A stretch of 64,000 bases of DNA from Cadophora sp. MPI-SDFR-AT-0126. Its lineage: Eukaryota > Ascomycota > Leotiomycetes > Helotiales > Ploettnerulaceae. This document shows positions 12,801 to 23,783 of the stretch, in pieces. A program made the position numbers and the translations under genes. The notes under the pieces are model-generated. The model saw nothing but the letters and a program-made list of their open reading frames with translations, ran no database searches and was not told the origin of the DNA. The DNA lies in NCBI GenBank assembly GCA_020747065.1, contig JAGMVK010000002.1, positions 2,170,001-2,234,000 of the forward strand, in the 5' to 3' direction. The stretch's first letter is position 1. Each line of letters starts with the position of its first letter.

Positions 12801-13564
12801 AGCTCATAGCATACTACCTGGATATTGTCACCAGCAAGTTGGAGGAGTCAGAAGAGGCGAGGACGACTTTGGCACAAACCTACGAGTCGTATCGTGCATT
12901 ACGTCCTCCAAAGCCCACATATCGACAATTCATCACAGACAATACAATTGATGAAGAGTGGTGGCACAGTCGACTAAGGCTACTGCAGCTTCTAGGCGGC
13001 AGCCAAGGCTCTACATCTCAGTATGATGTGGCGGCCATTCTCGCACGGATAGCGCCTTATACCCAAGAGCTTGTCCCAGAGGTCATTATTCTTGATGGCA
13101 GACAGTCTCACCACAAGGACGCTCTCAGGCTATTAACCCACGGCTTGGGAGATTACGACACAGCCATCAACTACTGCCTATTAGGCGGTTCAAGCATCTA
13201 CCACCCGGTATCCGGAACTGTCGCACGCGAAAGCCTCCCAAGTCGTGAACAGCAAGCCGAGCTCTTCGGCTTCTTACTATCCGAGTTCCTACAAATCGAA
13301 GACATCAGCAATCGCGTCGAACAGACGAGCAATCTACTTGAAAGATTTGGAGGATGGTTCGATATCGGAGATGTACTGAGTCTAATCCCAGATAGCTGGT
13401 CTGTAGATCTTGTATCGGGGTTTCTGGTTAGTGCTCTAAGGCGCATTGTCAGGGAGCGGAGCGAGACCATGGTCACGAAAGCGCTGAGTGGTGCAGAGAA
13501 CCTGAAGGTTACTGCGGATCTAATTGGAAAGATCGATGCTGCTGGACCTTCGATTGAAGCTTAG
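9888..13564 (+). CDS. VPS3: Vps3/TGFBRAP1-type CORVET subunit
   Basis: Proposed CDS is join(9888..10041,10093..10511,10559..13564), about 1192 residues. Introns are 51 and 47 bp. The N-terminal part has a citron-homology (CNH) beta-propeller look: FLEQNLYVGTSASEILHF, then a LLLPKVNKACILCNWTVTFYSLPEL stretch, NWIGGIDLN, and SVRRDSFACVADSHSYALLDV. This is followed by a long disordered Pro/Ser insert (about residues 225-400). The C-terminal half is alpha-solenoid-like and ends in a segment like the Vps39/TGF-beta-receptor-associated domains (HHKDALRLLTHGLGDYDTAINYCL). Vps3 is a subunit of the CORVET tether, which works with Vps21/Rab5 on early endosomes. The combination of CNH and Vps39-like domains also occurs in Vps39/Vam6; the length and the N-terminal sequence favour Vps3. 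The gene ends 180 bp from a convergent neighbour. Confidence 0.82.
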
Positions 13565-13743
13565 GAATAATAGCATAATCTTAATGCTTGAAGTCTTACG
13601 AGGACTAATATGAAGAGAGATACCACCTCAACTTCTGAGTGACTCTGGACTTTGATTTTGAATTATGACCTGAAACCGCCATTTGGCCATTCCTCCATCA
13701 CAAGCCTGGGGCATGTGGACCTTGCAACAGTAACAGCCGAAAC

Positions 13744-15622
13744 TTAGCATAAATTAGAACACAGCTCTTGTTGTACCGTTCCCGAATCTCTGTCTGATTC
13801 AGCTCCGTCCGGGTCCAACACATCAAACTGGTTTTGCCTCCCTAAACCCAGTCGTCTCATATCCACCTCACTCATGTCGTCAGGCACGCTCCTATCAAGT
13901 CCGGACATCAAGCTGGCAATTTTCCCAGCAATAAACTCAGCACCAAGTCTCGCACCCTCAAGATTCGGCGCCGCAGGACCAAGTCTCAATCCACCCAACC
14001 GACCTGTAACAAAGAACGGGATATCTTCATTCCACATCAATTCCTTCGTCAAGCACGGCATGCCTCCAACCGTCTCAATCGGGAAATCATCAAGCAGTGG
14101 CTTCACAGCCTCGACACGATTGATATCCGCCGCTATACCCGTCGCATAAACAACATGATCAACCACAATTTCATCTCTCCTTCCCCCCTTCCCTTGCAGC
14201 TCCAATGACCACCTCTCCGGCTCTCCATCCCGACTATCCTTCTCCTTCGCCCCTGCCACCTCCGTCCACTCCCAAAGCGTCACCCTCCCTTCCTCCTTCA
14301 ACCCCCTCAAAATCCGCCCATATTCCGGATTCACACTCCCTCCTCCCCTGGCCTCCCTCATCATGTCTGCGCGCTCCTCGTCGCTGTCCGCTTTCCAGAA
14401 CGCACTCATACTGTGGTTCTTGAATTTCGCAAGCCAGCATAGATCGACGTCGAAGTGCTTGGTTTTGAGGGGCCTGCGGAGGATGAGGTGCGTGACGGGG
14501 ATGTTGATGACGGAGGCGAGGCGTGCGATTTGGGCTGAGGTTAGGCCGCCGCCGATTATGGCGAGAGAGGTTGGGAATGAGTGGGGATTGGAGGCTTTCG
14601 AAAGGAGGGCGGGTGGGAAGATGGTAGTAGATATGCGTGGGGTAGCGGTCGTGTTTGTGTTCATGTTGGGGATTGGTTCTGGCACCTGGGTCTTGCTGAA
14701 GATGTGTCTAATGCTGTCATTTGGCGGGATGTTGCAGAACGGACAGTCAGGTGGCAGCGATGGCTTTGCAGCTGCGCCAATAGCGAGGACTACGATGCGT
14801 GCTTTTTTGACACCGGTTGAGGTTTGGAGTGTGAATAGTGAAGAAGGCGCTGAGTAAGTGATTGACGACACGTCCGATTTTTGGACGAGCTTTGCGAGAT
14901 CGTACCGCTTGACGATCGAGTCGCAGTAGTCTTTGAAAAGTGCTTGGCTTGGTCGGAAATAGTCGTGTCTGTATCTCTCGTCGACGTATGTTGTCTCTTG
15001 AAGCCATTTGTTCCTGCACATATTAGTGTTTACTCCGTCTTTCGAATTCTCGCTTAAGCTCAATATGTCCCGTGTAGAAATTTAGGTAGGTAAGATGAGA
15101 GGAGCAAACCTACCCGTCTCTCAGCCTCTTCTTCCTTTGATGCTTACTCAACTCCTTCCCCACCACTCCCGAAATCTCCTTCAACTCCTCCTGCCTCCCC
15201 TCCCTAACAGCAAATTCCAACATCCCATCCCTATCCCTCGGATCAGGATGGAAGAACATCGGACTCCGCAGATGCGTGATCCCTAGATCCTCGAACTTCT
15301 CGTTCCAAGCACTCATCCATTGATCGCCGTTCGCGTCGAGTACTGTGATGTCGAGGTCGTGGTTCGAGATGGAGTGTCCTGGAAGTAGGCGGTCGGGAGA
15401 TGTGTGTGCGCGCCGGCTGGTGCGGATGGGTTTGTTCTTGGCTTTGGAGTCGGGCTTGTGGTTTTGCCGAGCTTTTATGAAGTGAAACTTTTGGTGTTCG
15501 GATTCAGTGAAGAGTGCTGAGGGGGTGGGTTCGCGGAGACGGGCTGCTATTGCGAGACCACAAGGTCCGGCACCGATGATGACAACGTCGTGGATGGGGA
15601 TTTCTCCTTCAAATTCTGTCAT
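13744..15622 (-). CDS. FAD/NAD(P)-dependent oxidoreductase (lysine/ornithine monooxygenase-like fold)
   Basis: Proposed CDS is complement(join(13744..15013,15114..15622)), 592 residues, with one 100-bp intron. I chose the ATG giving MTEFEGEIPIHD, which puts the FAD-binding GAGPCG about 17 residues in, the normal spacing. A second dinucleotide-binding motif, IIGGGLTSAQIARLA, sits in mid-protein, as in flavin monooxygenases and K-oxygenase relatives. YATGIAADINRVEAVKPLLDDFPI near the C-terminus resembles the ATG motif of these enzymes. The segment WNEKFEDLGITHLRSPMFFHPDP is characteristic of a large fungal group annotated only as FAD/NAD(P)-binding proteins. The substrate is unknown. No siderophore or other biosynthetic genes flank it, so a specific ornithine N5-oxygenase role is not supported. 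It is convergent with the Vps3-like gene. Confidence 0.85.
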
Positions 15623-15943
15623 GGCTGTGTTCAGTGAAATGTAGTTTGAGAGAAAATAGGTTGATATCATAACATAAAGGCATATGAGGATCAAAGGATA
15701 TTTAGATGACTTGAGGAATCGTACCTTGATGGTTATCTGAACAAGGCTAAATCATCCTTGCATTGTCAACAGAATTATGGGTTCATTCTCGGAGGACCTT
15801 GATGGCTACTAGCACGAATCGAAGACCCAGATCTGGAATCGAACAACGAGGAAATGCAAGAGAATGTCAAATATTCTATTCTACAGACTTCTGTATAATG
15901 CGTTAGATCAGAACCCCATACCTATATCAGAAGTGAGTCTACC
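15623..15943. other. Short intergenic region
   Basis: 321 bp between two tandem minus-strand genes: the promoter of the oxidoreductase and the 3' end of the PSD gene. It is somewhat AT-rich and I see nothing else in it. Confidence 0.5.
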
Positions 15944-17725
15944 TCAAGATTCGTCAACCCATCCTATAACTTGACCCATCTTCACCCTCTGCCCTTTCTC
16001 CACAGCCCAGTTCCACCCCCCCTTTCTCTTCGTTTTCTCGCCCATCCATCCCTCATCCAAACTTGGTCTTTGACCTTTCGGCGCTTCAAACACAAGAACG
16101 ACCGTGCTTCCTAACTGGAACCCTCCCATCTCTTCGCCTCGCTTCAAAGCGTGTCCGTGGAGAATGGGACTTGCAGCTTCGTATGTAGCCTCAGCAAAAC
16201 CACTGTAAGGCTCTCCATTCTTTGACGCTTCCTCTGCTGCTCGATCTGCTGCAGTGTCTGTCGTGAGAGAGTTCGTTCGGAGTTCCCGATCAAAGTTGAT
16301 CTTGATAGAGCCGACGTTGGTGGCTCCGACAGGGGTGTAGGAGAAGAATCCCCATCGCCATCTCCCCAGAAGCACGACACGTTCGTTCAAAGTGAATAGC
16401 CCCGGTAGAGTCCGCTGAAGGTAAGGGGATACACTGTAAAGCTCTCCTGCGAAATGGCGACGCTTCTCCACAACCCAGGCACAGGGCGAGTGGAAGCGAT
16501 GGTAATCTCCTGGAGCAAGGTATATGACAACATAGTATAGCGAAGTTCGATTTTCAGACGTAATTAGCGAATACCACGGTCTTTCACCCAGAGCTAGATC
16601 TGCGCGAACCTCGGCTTCTGAGGCAGGCGTTGGGGTCGTAGATGCGTCTTGGGCTTTCTTACCAGACTGCTTCTTCGGTCCAGAAAAGAGATTTGGGAGA
16701 GTGTATGAGATGCCGTTGACAGTGGCAAATTCTTCATCTTGCTTGATGATCTCTTCATCTCCTTCTCGGCGAGATGTTGCAGTGGCATCTGACTTTGCTG
16801 AAAACAGACTTCCTGGTCGCGATGGATTTGGTGATGTCTCTGGAGTCTTAGTACCAAGCAGAGCGTCTAGACTGTACGTCATGCCCTTAACTTGCTCTAC
16901 CTCACCACTTTCAATCGCGCCGAATTGGAGAACACGGCCATCAGATGGAGACAGAAGAGCGTTCTGGCGAGGATCCAAGGGTCGGGCGCCTGGTTTCAAA
17001 GTCCGATAGAAAAAGGATGCGAGATTTGGGTATACATGTAGATCAGGTTCTGATACTTCTGAAAGACTGTATTGTGTTTAGTGTGCATGTAACAATAGAT
17101 GGCAGAGATAGTCGTACTTAACGCCGAATATGAAAGAGTATAACTTGAAACCAGGAACACGTAGGTAGTAGGGGATTTCAAGCTCATTGAACCTGCCCCA
17201 AAGTCTAGACATAGCTTTCAATGGTAGAGTTGACATGACCTGAACTTGCCTAGTAGTTGTCAGTAAAGCTCGAAGGGGTCTTGTAATTGGGACGGACCAT
17301 GGTCCTGTTGGTCGTATCCTTTCTCGTTTCTTGGGTCTGCCACTAGATTCTCCTTCTCCACCGGACCCTGCTATGTTCACCACTCCATCGTCTTCCCACT
17401 CTTCCTCTCGAATCCTAGCCTTTTCCCGTTCGTTGACTCTGTATAATTGACCGAGGCCAAGAAATCCAATCCCCAACCCTACAGGTATAGGATACCATTT
17501 TATCTTTGTTTCGCTGAGGGCTCTTCGCAGACGAGTACCGAAGGAATCTTTGTAGTGTGGCTGCTGTCTGTACAGTCTAGCTGAGGAGGAGAATGATCGA
17601 GGGGTGTGGCAACGGCAGACGCATTGTGATTGAACCTGGGAAATGAATGTTGAACCTCGTTGAGTCGTTTGATGCCGCGTGGTTATTACCCTCTTAGCAC
17701 CTCGTGCTATCGATTGGGACGCCAT
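15944..17725 (-). CDS. PSD1: Phosphatidylserine decarboxylase, mitochondrial
   Basis: Proposed CDS is complement(join(15944..17066,17118..17725)), 576 residues, with one 51-bp intron. It makes phosphatidylethanolamine from phosphatidylserine at the inner mitochondrial membrane. The N-terminus is Arg/Ser/Gln-rich and poor in acidic residues, like a mitochondrial presequence. A single membrane segment lies near residues 77-96 (WYPIPVGLGIGFLGLG). The self-cleavage motif LGST is at about 521-524; its serine becomes the pyruvoyl group of the alpha chain. The SPSDGRVLQFG segment and the YHRFHSPCAW segment supply the Asp and His of the autoendoproteolysis triad. The C-terminus reads KGQRVKMGQVIGW, as in the family. 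An Asp/Glu/Ser/Thr-rich insert of about 100 residues separates the SPSDGRV region from the catalytic body. The gene shares a 625-bp divergent promoter region with the ubiquitin-like gene. Confidence 0.95.
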
Positions 17726-18350
17726 TGGAGCTTTAATCCAAGGCGAATATCAGTCTTGCTGTCTGCTCTGCAAACCATGAATGATACCAACCCTGCTCAG
17801 ATGCTTATGACGGAGTTGCGCCGCTCAATTTGTGGCCGCCGGCGATAGCATTCTGCCAGCCTTTTTGGGTCACCGCCTCGGTGGTGGATCCAGCATTGTT
17901 AGCCCTGCATTGCAGCTCACTTACTCGTACTTGCCATTGTAGATCTACTATTCGTTGCAAATTGTGAAGAGGTTTATGGTAACTGAAAAAACATATGTAT
18001 CCTAATATTCCACTAAATATCAATTATCAAAACCGAGGAGATCAGGTTCTGTTGGCTCTGTTATAGGCTGGATCTGGAGGTAATACAGATGGCATGGCCA
18101 GGGTGTCTTGGAGCTTAAATCGATCGATATGCCATACGTGGATTCATCAGAACATCCACCTGGAACCGTCAGCCCGAGTTATTTTCAACACCATACATAG
18201 TACTTCGCTCGGGTTGCCGTTACGGCAAGAGTGAATACTCGTGTCGATCTGCTACAATTGCAATGATCCTCTGACAGCTCAACCGACATTTCGTGTCTCG
18301 TTGGGCTCAGTGTCTTTTATTCCCATTTGTCACCAAACAGATTGAACACC
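17726..18350. promoter_or_regulatory. Divergent promoter region of PSD1 and the HERP-like gene
   Basis: 625 bp between two genes transcribed away from each other. It contains TTGCCG-TTA-CGGCAA at 18214-18228, a perfect inverted repeat with a CCG-N3-CGG core, about 125 bp before the plus-strand ATG. No coding frame of note. Confidence 0.5.
18214..18228. promoter_or_regulatory. Inverted repeat with CCG-N3-CGG core
   Basis: Arms TTGCCG and CGGCAA flank a three-base spacer. Inverted CCG/CGG triplets are typical Zn2Cys6 dimer sites. A site here could act on either divergent gene. Binding is inferred only. Confidence 0.35.
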
Positions 18351-20720
18351 ATGGCCGAACCCTCAGAAGCACCACAAGCAGATACGCAGACGACAGGAGA
18401 GGAGGCTCCAAGACCATTGAGCTTCACACTCCATGTTGTTTCTCCTTCAGTCGGAGTCGCTAGTCCGCTGAACTTTGCCAGCCTGCCTGCAACTACGACA
18501 GTGAAGGAGCTCAAAGGCAGGATTCGAGATGTTCTGCCGTCAAAGCCCCAAGATGAGAATCAACGCTTGATCCATCGCGGCCGCATGCTGGGAAGGGAAA
18601 ACGAGACTATGCTAGAGATATTTGGCCAGGAAACTGTAGGAATCCCAATATCGGTCTCCTAGACATCTAGCTGACTTGTTGTTTAGTTGAGCAATACCGA
18701 TTTCCAGACACTTCACTTGGTCCTTCGCCCAACTGCTCCAGAAGCTGCTTCACATCCTGCGACGTCCACTCCTACTCCAATTCCTCAACAGGCCATTGCC
18801 ATTCCTCCAATTCCCCCGCAATTCCAACCCCGCCCTCAGTCAACACCTGTGAACCCGATAAACGCTATGCATGGTGGTGGTATTCATGGAATGCAAGCAC
18901 AACAGCCACTTCCAGGCTTTCAACAGATTATGCAACACCAGCAGCATACACTGAATCAAGCACAGCAAGTTGCTCACTTACAGCAAGGCATGGTTCACAG
19001 ACTTGGGCAATTACAGCAGGAGACCCATCGTTTGCAACAGGAGATAAACATATTCGAGCAGAGAGCTCGAGCAGCTGCTACGGCTATTCAAAATGGCCAG
19101 CAAGCTCCTGTGGGACCTGGAATCCCTCCACAAAGCATATTCCGACCAGCTCCAGCACCTCCGCACTTCCCTGCCTCTTTTCAGCAGCTGATCAATCAGC
19201 AGCAAAGAGAGCGAGCAGCTGAAGGACGCCAAGGGGCGCAGGATACCAGTGGACTTCCCCATCCTGGCCAAATCCCTCAAACGGCATCCGGTAGAGCCAG
19301 TCCGAGCATCCATCGTCCAGACAGCACTACTACTTACACGCGAGAGGGCGTTGGACCAAACGGCGAAAGATGGTCTGTTACTGTGAATGAGACAACTACT
19401 ACAATTCCTGTTCCTCAGACCCAGCCCCATCTTCATCATCATCACCCGGCTCCGTATGCAAATCCAGCTTTAGATATCCAGGCTGTATTGCGGAATGCGG
19501 ACCGATTCTTGGCCCAGAATGGTCAGAACAATATGCAACGGAGTGCTTCAACTCCAATACCTACACAAGGTCCTACTTCTGCCCCGGGAATCAACAGACC
19601 GGAAACGCCAGGACAGGTGACTCCGACAACCACAAATAGTTCTCCTTCAACATCGACTATCCTGAATCCGCTCTTGAACACAAATCTTCCTGCCATCAAT
19701 GTACCAGCCCAAACTGCTACGAGCGCTAGTTCTTCAGCTTCGAGCCAGCCAATGGTTTACCTTCTTTCGTCGCCATCAGGTCCTCGAGCTCTACTAGTCA
19801 CTAATTCGGAGACGTATTTCACTCCACGCCATTCTTCAAGACGTCGCCTCTCTCCAACAGTGGCTGTTCAAGGACATGCTCCTGGTGGAGCTATCGGGCT
19901 TCCGGAATACCGTAATAGACCTCAACGAATTGCTCGAAGAGTCAACCCCCAACCTGATGCTGTTCAGGCAGCTGCCCAACCCGTACCAAATGCACCACAT
20001 GGAAACCCACCTGCCGGGGCATTAGGTGCTCAATTCGGCCAGATTGTCTGGCTTCTTGTCCGTCTGGCTGGTTTTGTATGGTTCTTCACGTCAGGCAACC
20101 CGAGTTGGACCAGATGGTTCGTTATAGTTGGTCTTGGAGTCGTCGTGTTCCTTTACAATACTGGTATGCTCAACGGCATTGGCGAGCTTTTTGGCCCCGT
20201 CCGGAGACACCTGGAGAATTTGATACCACTCGCAGGACCCGAAGCAGCTTTGGTACCTGCCCAGAATGCAGCGATCCCACAAGCACCTGCTAGAGACGCT
20301 GTCCCAGGTGGAAACCTGACTCGCCAACAACGTCAACGTGGTGAGCTCGATCCTGCTGAAGCTGCAGAGAGAATCCTCGAACAACGTCGACAAAGACTTG
20401 CAAATGGAGGATGGCTGGTGGCGCAAATTCGACGAGCCGAACATTCGCTTTTGCTTTTCGTCGCTAGTCTAGTACCTGGTGTCGGGGAGCGCCATATCGC
20501 GGCTAGGGAGGCAGAGGCCAATGCAGCGGAAGCTCGACGTCTTGAGACTATTGCAGCTGCCGAGGCTGCTGAACAGGCTGCGAATGCTGAGACGCCTGCG
20601 GAGGGAGAAGGTGGCGTGGAAGGGACGGAGGGGACGGTCGAACAGAGGGGAAATGATACCAATGAGGGAGAGAATAACAATGCTGATGCTGCCCCAGCAC
20701 AGCCTTTGATTGAAGTGTAA
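18351..20720 (+). CDS. Ubiquitin-like domain ER membrane protein, HERPUD/Usa1-like
   Basis: Proposed CDS is join(18351..18635,18687..20720), 772 residues, with one 51-bp phase-0 intron. The ATG lies in CACCATGG; the leader upstream is open in frame but has no earlier ATG. Residues about 22-110 form a ubiquitin-like fold (LSFTLHVVSPS, TVKELKGRIRDVL, ENQRLIHRGRML, LHLVLRP) and are split by the intron. A long Gln/Pro/Ser/Thr-rich linker follows. A hydrophobic hairpin sits at about 547-592 (WLLVRLAGFVWFF, then WFVIVGLGVVVFLY). The tail is charged and Ala/Glu-rich. A UBL plus two close membrane passes after a disordered linker is the layout of mammalian HERP and yeast Usa1, which support the Hrd1 ER-associated degradation ligase. 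Sequence similarity outside the UBL cannot be judged here, so the role is inferred from architecture. Confidence 0.78.
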
Positions 20721-21668
20721 GATGGAAAAATAAAAAAACCGGATCACGGGACATTGTAGATTATGTTTTGGTAGCGATTAACGGAAGCGAATCTGCAGCT
20801 TCGAGAAAGAAAGGGGAAAATAGATGTTTATCCAGTTCGAATCTACTAGTTCAATTTTCACGTCTAAAGTGGAGGCTGGGTAAATGAACAGAATCAGAAA
20901 CTATTGGTCGGTTTTTAAGGTGCCGTCCTGGTCTTCTCCAGCTAAGTAGCCCATTTCTAGTGTGTAGACACGGTAATGATGTACGAACAAAATACTCACT
21001 CAGATTCCGCATTACGCTAATGCTCTCTTTGCTCTAGATTCCGTTATCTCTCAAGGACCTGGATTCGGGATGTCTGATATATGGTTGTTGGACAAGTGGT
21101 CACGGTGCGAACTCGCCCATGGGGCGGGCTGTTGATAGTCAGATGTTTAAGAAGCGAGGGTTCAGTTTACTAGTAATAATTGGGAAAAACGGAGATGTAG
21201 ACATATAAATATAGAGACTCCCAACAGATTTTTACTCATATGCACGTACATTTATATTGGGAAAGAAAAGGCTGAGATTGCTATGTCGGTTGAGCATCAG
21301 TGCAAATAGAGTAAAGGACTAGCTCCTTATTCAGACGAAGAGATTCCTGTCTTGATCCGGAAGAGGCTGGACCTCTCTTCTGAGATTTTGAACGACGAGA
21401 TATTTCAGAGGAAGACATCTAACGTCCCTCCCGGTGTAGCGAGACACCCGATGTGGCGAGACCGACCAATGAGCTCGCAAGGATCTCGGACGCTTTTCCT
21501 TTAGATCCTCATAATATCAACCACAACAGGAATAAATTATACTTTTAATATAGCTAATACATTACCACAGGAATTTTCAATGAATTCGCAAATTTGGAAT
21601 CAGTTGAATATGCAGCACTAATATTTTTGTCTCGTCACGAGGTGCGTCTCTCGACGCAGGGAGAGACG
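20721..21668. other. Convergent 3' intergenic region
   Basis: 948 bp between convergent genes. It is AT-rich, with several A runs (for example around 20727-20737) that could serve poly(A) sites. On the minus strand a 60-codon-scale frame starts at ATG near 21419 and begins MSSSEISRRSKSQKRG. It is short, unsupported, and not called as a gene. Confidence 0.5.
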
Positions 21669-23783
21669 TTATCTCTTCCTCCTCTGATATCGAGGCTGTG
21701 GGGTGGAAGAGGAGGAGGAATATGAAGGAAGACCACGCTGTGGAATATCATCCTCAGAGCTACTCTCATGGCTGTCTGGCATTGTGGGCCTGACTTTTCT
21801 TTTTCTCGGTCGAAGTCGAGATGCAGATGGAGGGGGCGATCTCTCCTTTCTCTTCCTCGTCTGAGGCTGAGCCCAAGGCTGATACTGAGGTTGGAGGGCA
21901 GAGGAGGGGAGGCCTCTCTGCAAAATATCATCATCGAGACCACTTTCATCACTATCCTGCGTCGCCGATCTATCCTTACTCGCTCGCTTCCTCGCCTTCT
22001 TCTCGCCCTTCATAGACCCAAATGCGGGTCTGATCTCATCTGCCTGCCGCTTCCGGATTTGCTGGTTCGCTACATACACATCGAGATTATTCTGGTGGAT
22101 GTCGATGGTATTGCCGCCGCGCTGCTCACGCACTGCCTGGATATGTTTGGATTGTTTAGCGAGATGCTCCTTTGTCAGCTTGGAGCAGAGCGTGTGCTCG
22201 TAGTAATCGACAGGACGAGCGCCCCCTTCAAAGTATCGCCATTCAACCGAGTTTTGAATGAAATCTAGTACGATGGCCTCCATACTCTTATGATCGCGCG
22301 TGATAGCCATCTTATTCTTGCCTTCTCTCAAGACCCGTGTATCGGGCCGGACATCAAAGGTCTTGCATATTTGCGGAAAGTCCAGGAGCTTCTCGAGGCA
22401 GAAGAGATGCGTGTAGGCTGCGTTGTGAAACGGGTCTTTCTGGGTGTTTGTTGGGTGCTCGTCGAAGGCCACGCGGAAATCGCCTTTGCGGATTGTGCGG
22501 TTCGGATCAGGACAGTTGATGAAGCGGCATTTGTCTGAGGTTTTGGTGGGGTAGCGACGGCCGCTGTCGGCGGGGACGGTTTGGATCCAGAGGGTTGCGC
22601 GGTGTGAGCTAATGTATTCGGACATTTGCTTCACGCTGAATTTGTCCCGTGGGTTGAGCTCCCCATGTTCAGTGTAGTTGAATGTGCGGTCTTGTGTGTC
22701 GGGATTGATACTTCCCCATGAATCCGGTCGCATAGGAAGGGGTCGGTACCATTTCTTGGGATCGGTATTGCTGATGTTTATGGGTCGCTTGTTTCGTGGT
22801 GTTTTGGTGCCGTCGCCTATTGGAGTTGGTGCAGGTGTTAATGGGACCGGGAGATCCTGAGCTACTTGTGCGAATTTTGCTTCCATTGCCTCGTTCGATT
22901 CGCGGCGGCGCTTGAGCTCTGCTTGATAGTAGTCTGCGAGGCTTTGCTTCTTTGCTATCTCGTTCTGGCGATGGAGTTCTGCTTCCAGAGCTCGCTGGAG
23001 CTCGTCCTCGAAGGGGTACTTGTAATTGTCGATGACGTGGAGAGGCGTGCTGGGGCAGCTAAAGTGGTTGAGAATTGGGTTCAGGTAGGTTCCTTCTGGG
23101 GGAGTTTGAGTTGTTGCTCTAGATACAGCGAGGGCTGAAGAGGGTCGTGTGATGGGTGCGGAGTTTTGCCATGGGTTCGGAGGGTAAGCTTTAGCTGCGT
23201 TGGACTGAACGCCATATGGCTGGGATACGTAGGGCTGAGGAGCGTAGGACCGAGAAGAGTAAGATTGATGACCGTACGATTGAGAGACGTAAGGGTGGGA
23301 GACTTGGGATCTGGAGAGATAGGGCTGGGGCATATTGGGTTGGAAGCCATATGGATCCGGAGCGTAGGGCTGCCAATTCTGTTGGTCAACAGGAGCTGTG
23401 ACTGTTATGGGGACCGACGATGATCCATGGTTCGTCTTGGGTACCTCGAGGCGTGGTGGTACCTGGAGAGGCTGTTCTGGAATCTGGAATGGCTGCTCAT
23501 CATATAGGTATAGTTCTTGTGAGGTATCTTCTGGCTCATTTGATCCTGAGACATGGGGTTCCGCTTCCTCCATTGGGTATGGTATCGTAGGAGCGAAATC
23601 AAAATTCGTGTAGTCGTTGTAATCGAAACCATTTTCGTCTTCAGGTGGTGCTTGTAGAAGCTCTGCCTCGAGATCTTCCGCTATAAATGCCTCAAAGTCG
23701 AAGCGGCTTGGCGAGAACTGGTCCGCCCGTTGATCAGACCCCTCTGCCTGCTGCTGGCTCTGATCTTCGCTTGAGTCAGCCAT
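21669..23783 (-). CDS. Unknown protein with Gln/Pro/Tyr repeats, a Cys/His cluster and a duplicated C-terminal motif
   Basis: Single-exon frame of 704 residues from the first true ATG (MADSSEDQSQQQAEG); the frame is open 14 codons further up without an ATG. Residues about 150-220 are a low-complexity run of QPY/SQPYG/SYAPQPY-type units. A helical, Glu/Arg/Lys-rich segment follows near 270-310. The most ordered part (about 360-560) contains CRFINC-PDPNRTIRKGDFRVAFDE and later THLFCLEKL. This C-x4-C ... H-x2-C spacing could bind zinc and loosely recalls PARP-type fingers. The basic tail carries the unit DS-ES-DDI-QRGLPS ... RKR twice. I do not recognise a named family; a nuclear, DNA- or RNA-related role would be guesswork. 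It is divergent from CPS1. Confidence 0.8.
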   Translation of the reverse strand: MADSSEDQSQQQAEGSDQRADQFSPSRFDFEAFIAEDLEAELLQAPPEDENGFDYNDYTNFDFAPTIPYPMEEAEPHVSGSNEPEDTSQELYLYDEQPFQIPEQPLQVPPRLEVPKTNHGSSSVPITVTAPVDQQNWQPYAPDPYGFQPNMPQPYLSRSQVSHPYVSQSYGHQSYSSRSYAPQPYVSQPYGVQSNAAKAYPPNPWQNSAPITRPSSALAVSRATTQTPPEGTYLNPILNHFSCPSTPLHVIDNYKYPFEDELQRALEAELHRQNEIAKKQSLADYYQAELKRRRESNEAMEAKFAQVAQDLPVPLTPAPTPIGDGTKTPRNKRPINISNTDPKKWYRPLPMRPDSWGSINPDTQDRTFNYTEHGELNPRDKFSVKQMSEYISSHRATLWIQTVPADSGRRYPTKTSDKCRFINCPDPNRTIRKGDFRVAFDEHPTNTQKDPFHNAAYTHLFCLEKLLDFPQICKTFDVRPDTRVLREGKNKMAITRDHKSMEAIVLDFIQNSVEWRYFEGGARPVDYYEHTLCSKLTKEHLAKQSKHIQAVREQRGGNTIDIHQNNLDVYVANQQIRKRQADEIRPAFGSMKGEKKARKRASKDRSATQDSDESGLDDDILQRGLPSSALQPQYQPWAQPQTRKRKERSPPPSASRLRPRKRKVRPTMPDSHESSSEDDIPQRGLPSYSSSSSTPQPRYQRRKR

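Noticed and set aside
13744..15622. Siderophore ornithine N5-oxygenase (SidA) for the FAD oxidoreductase
   Set aside because: Fold-level motifs fit, but no siderophore synthetase or transporter genes lie nearby and diagnostic residues cannot be confirmed, so a general call was kept.
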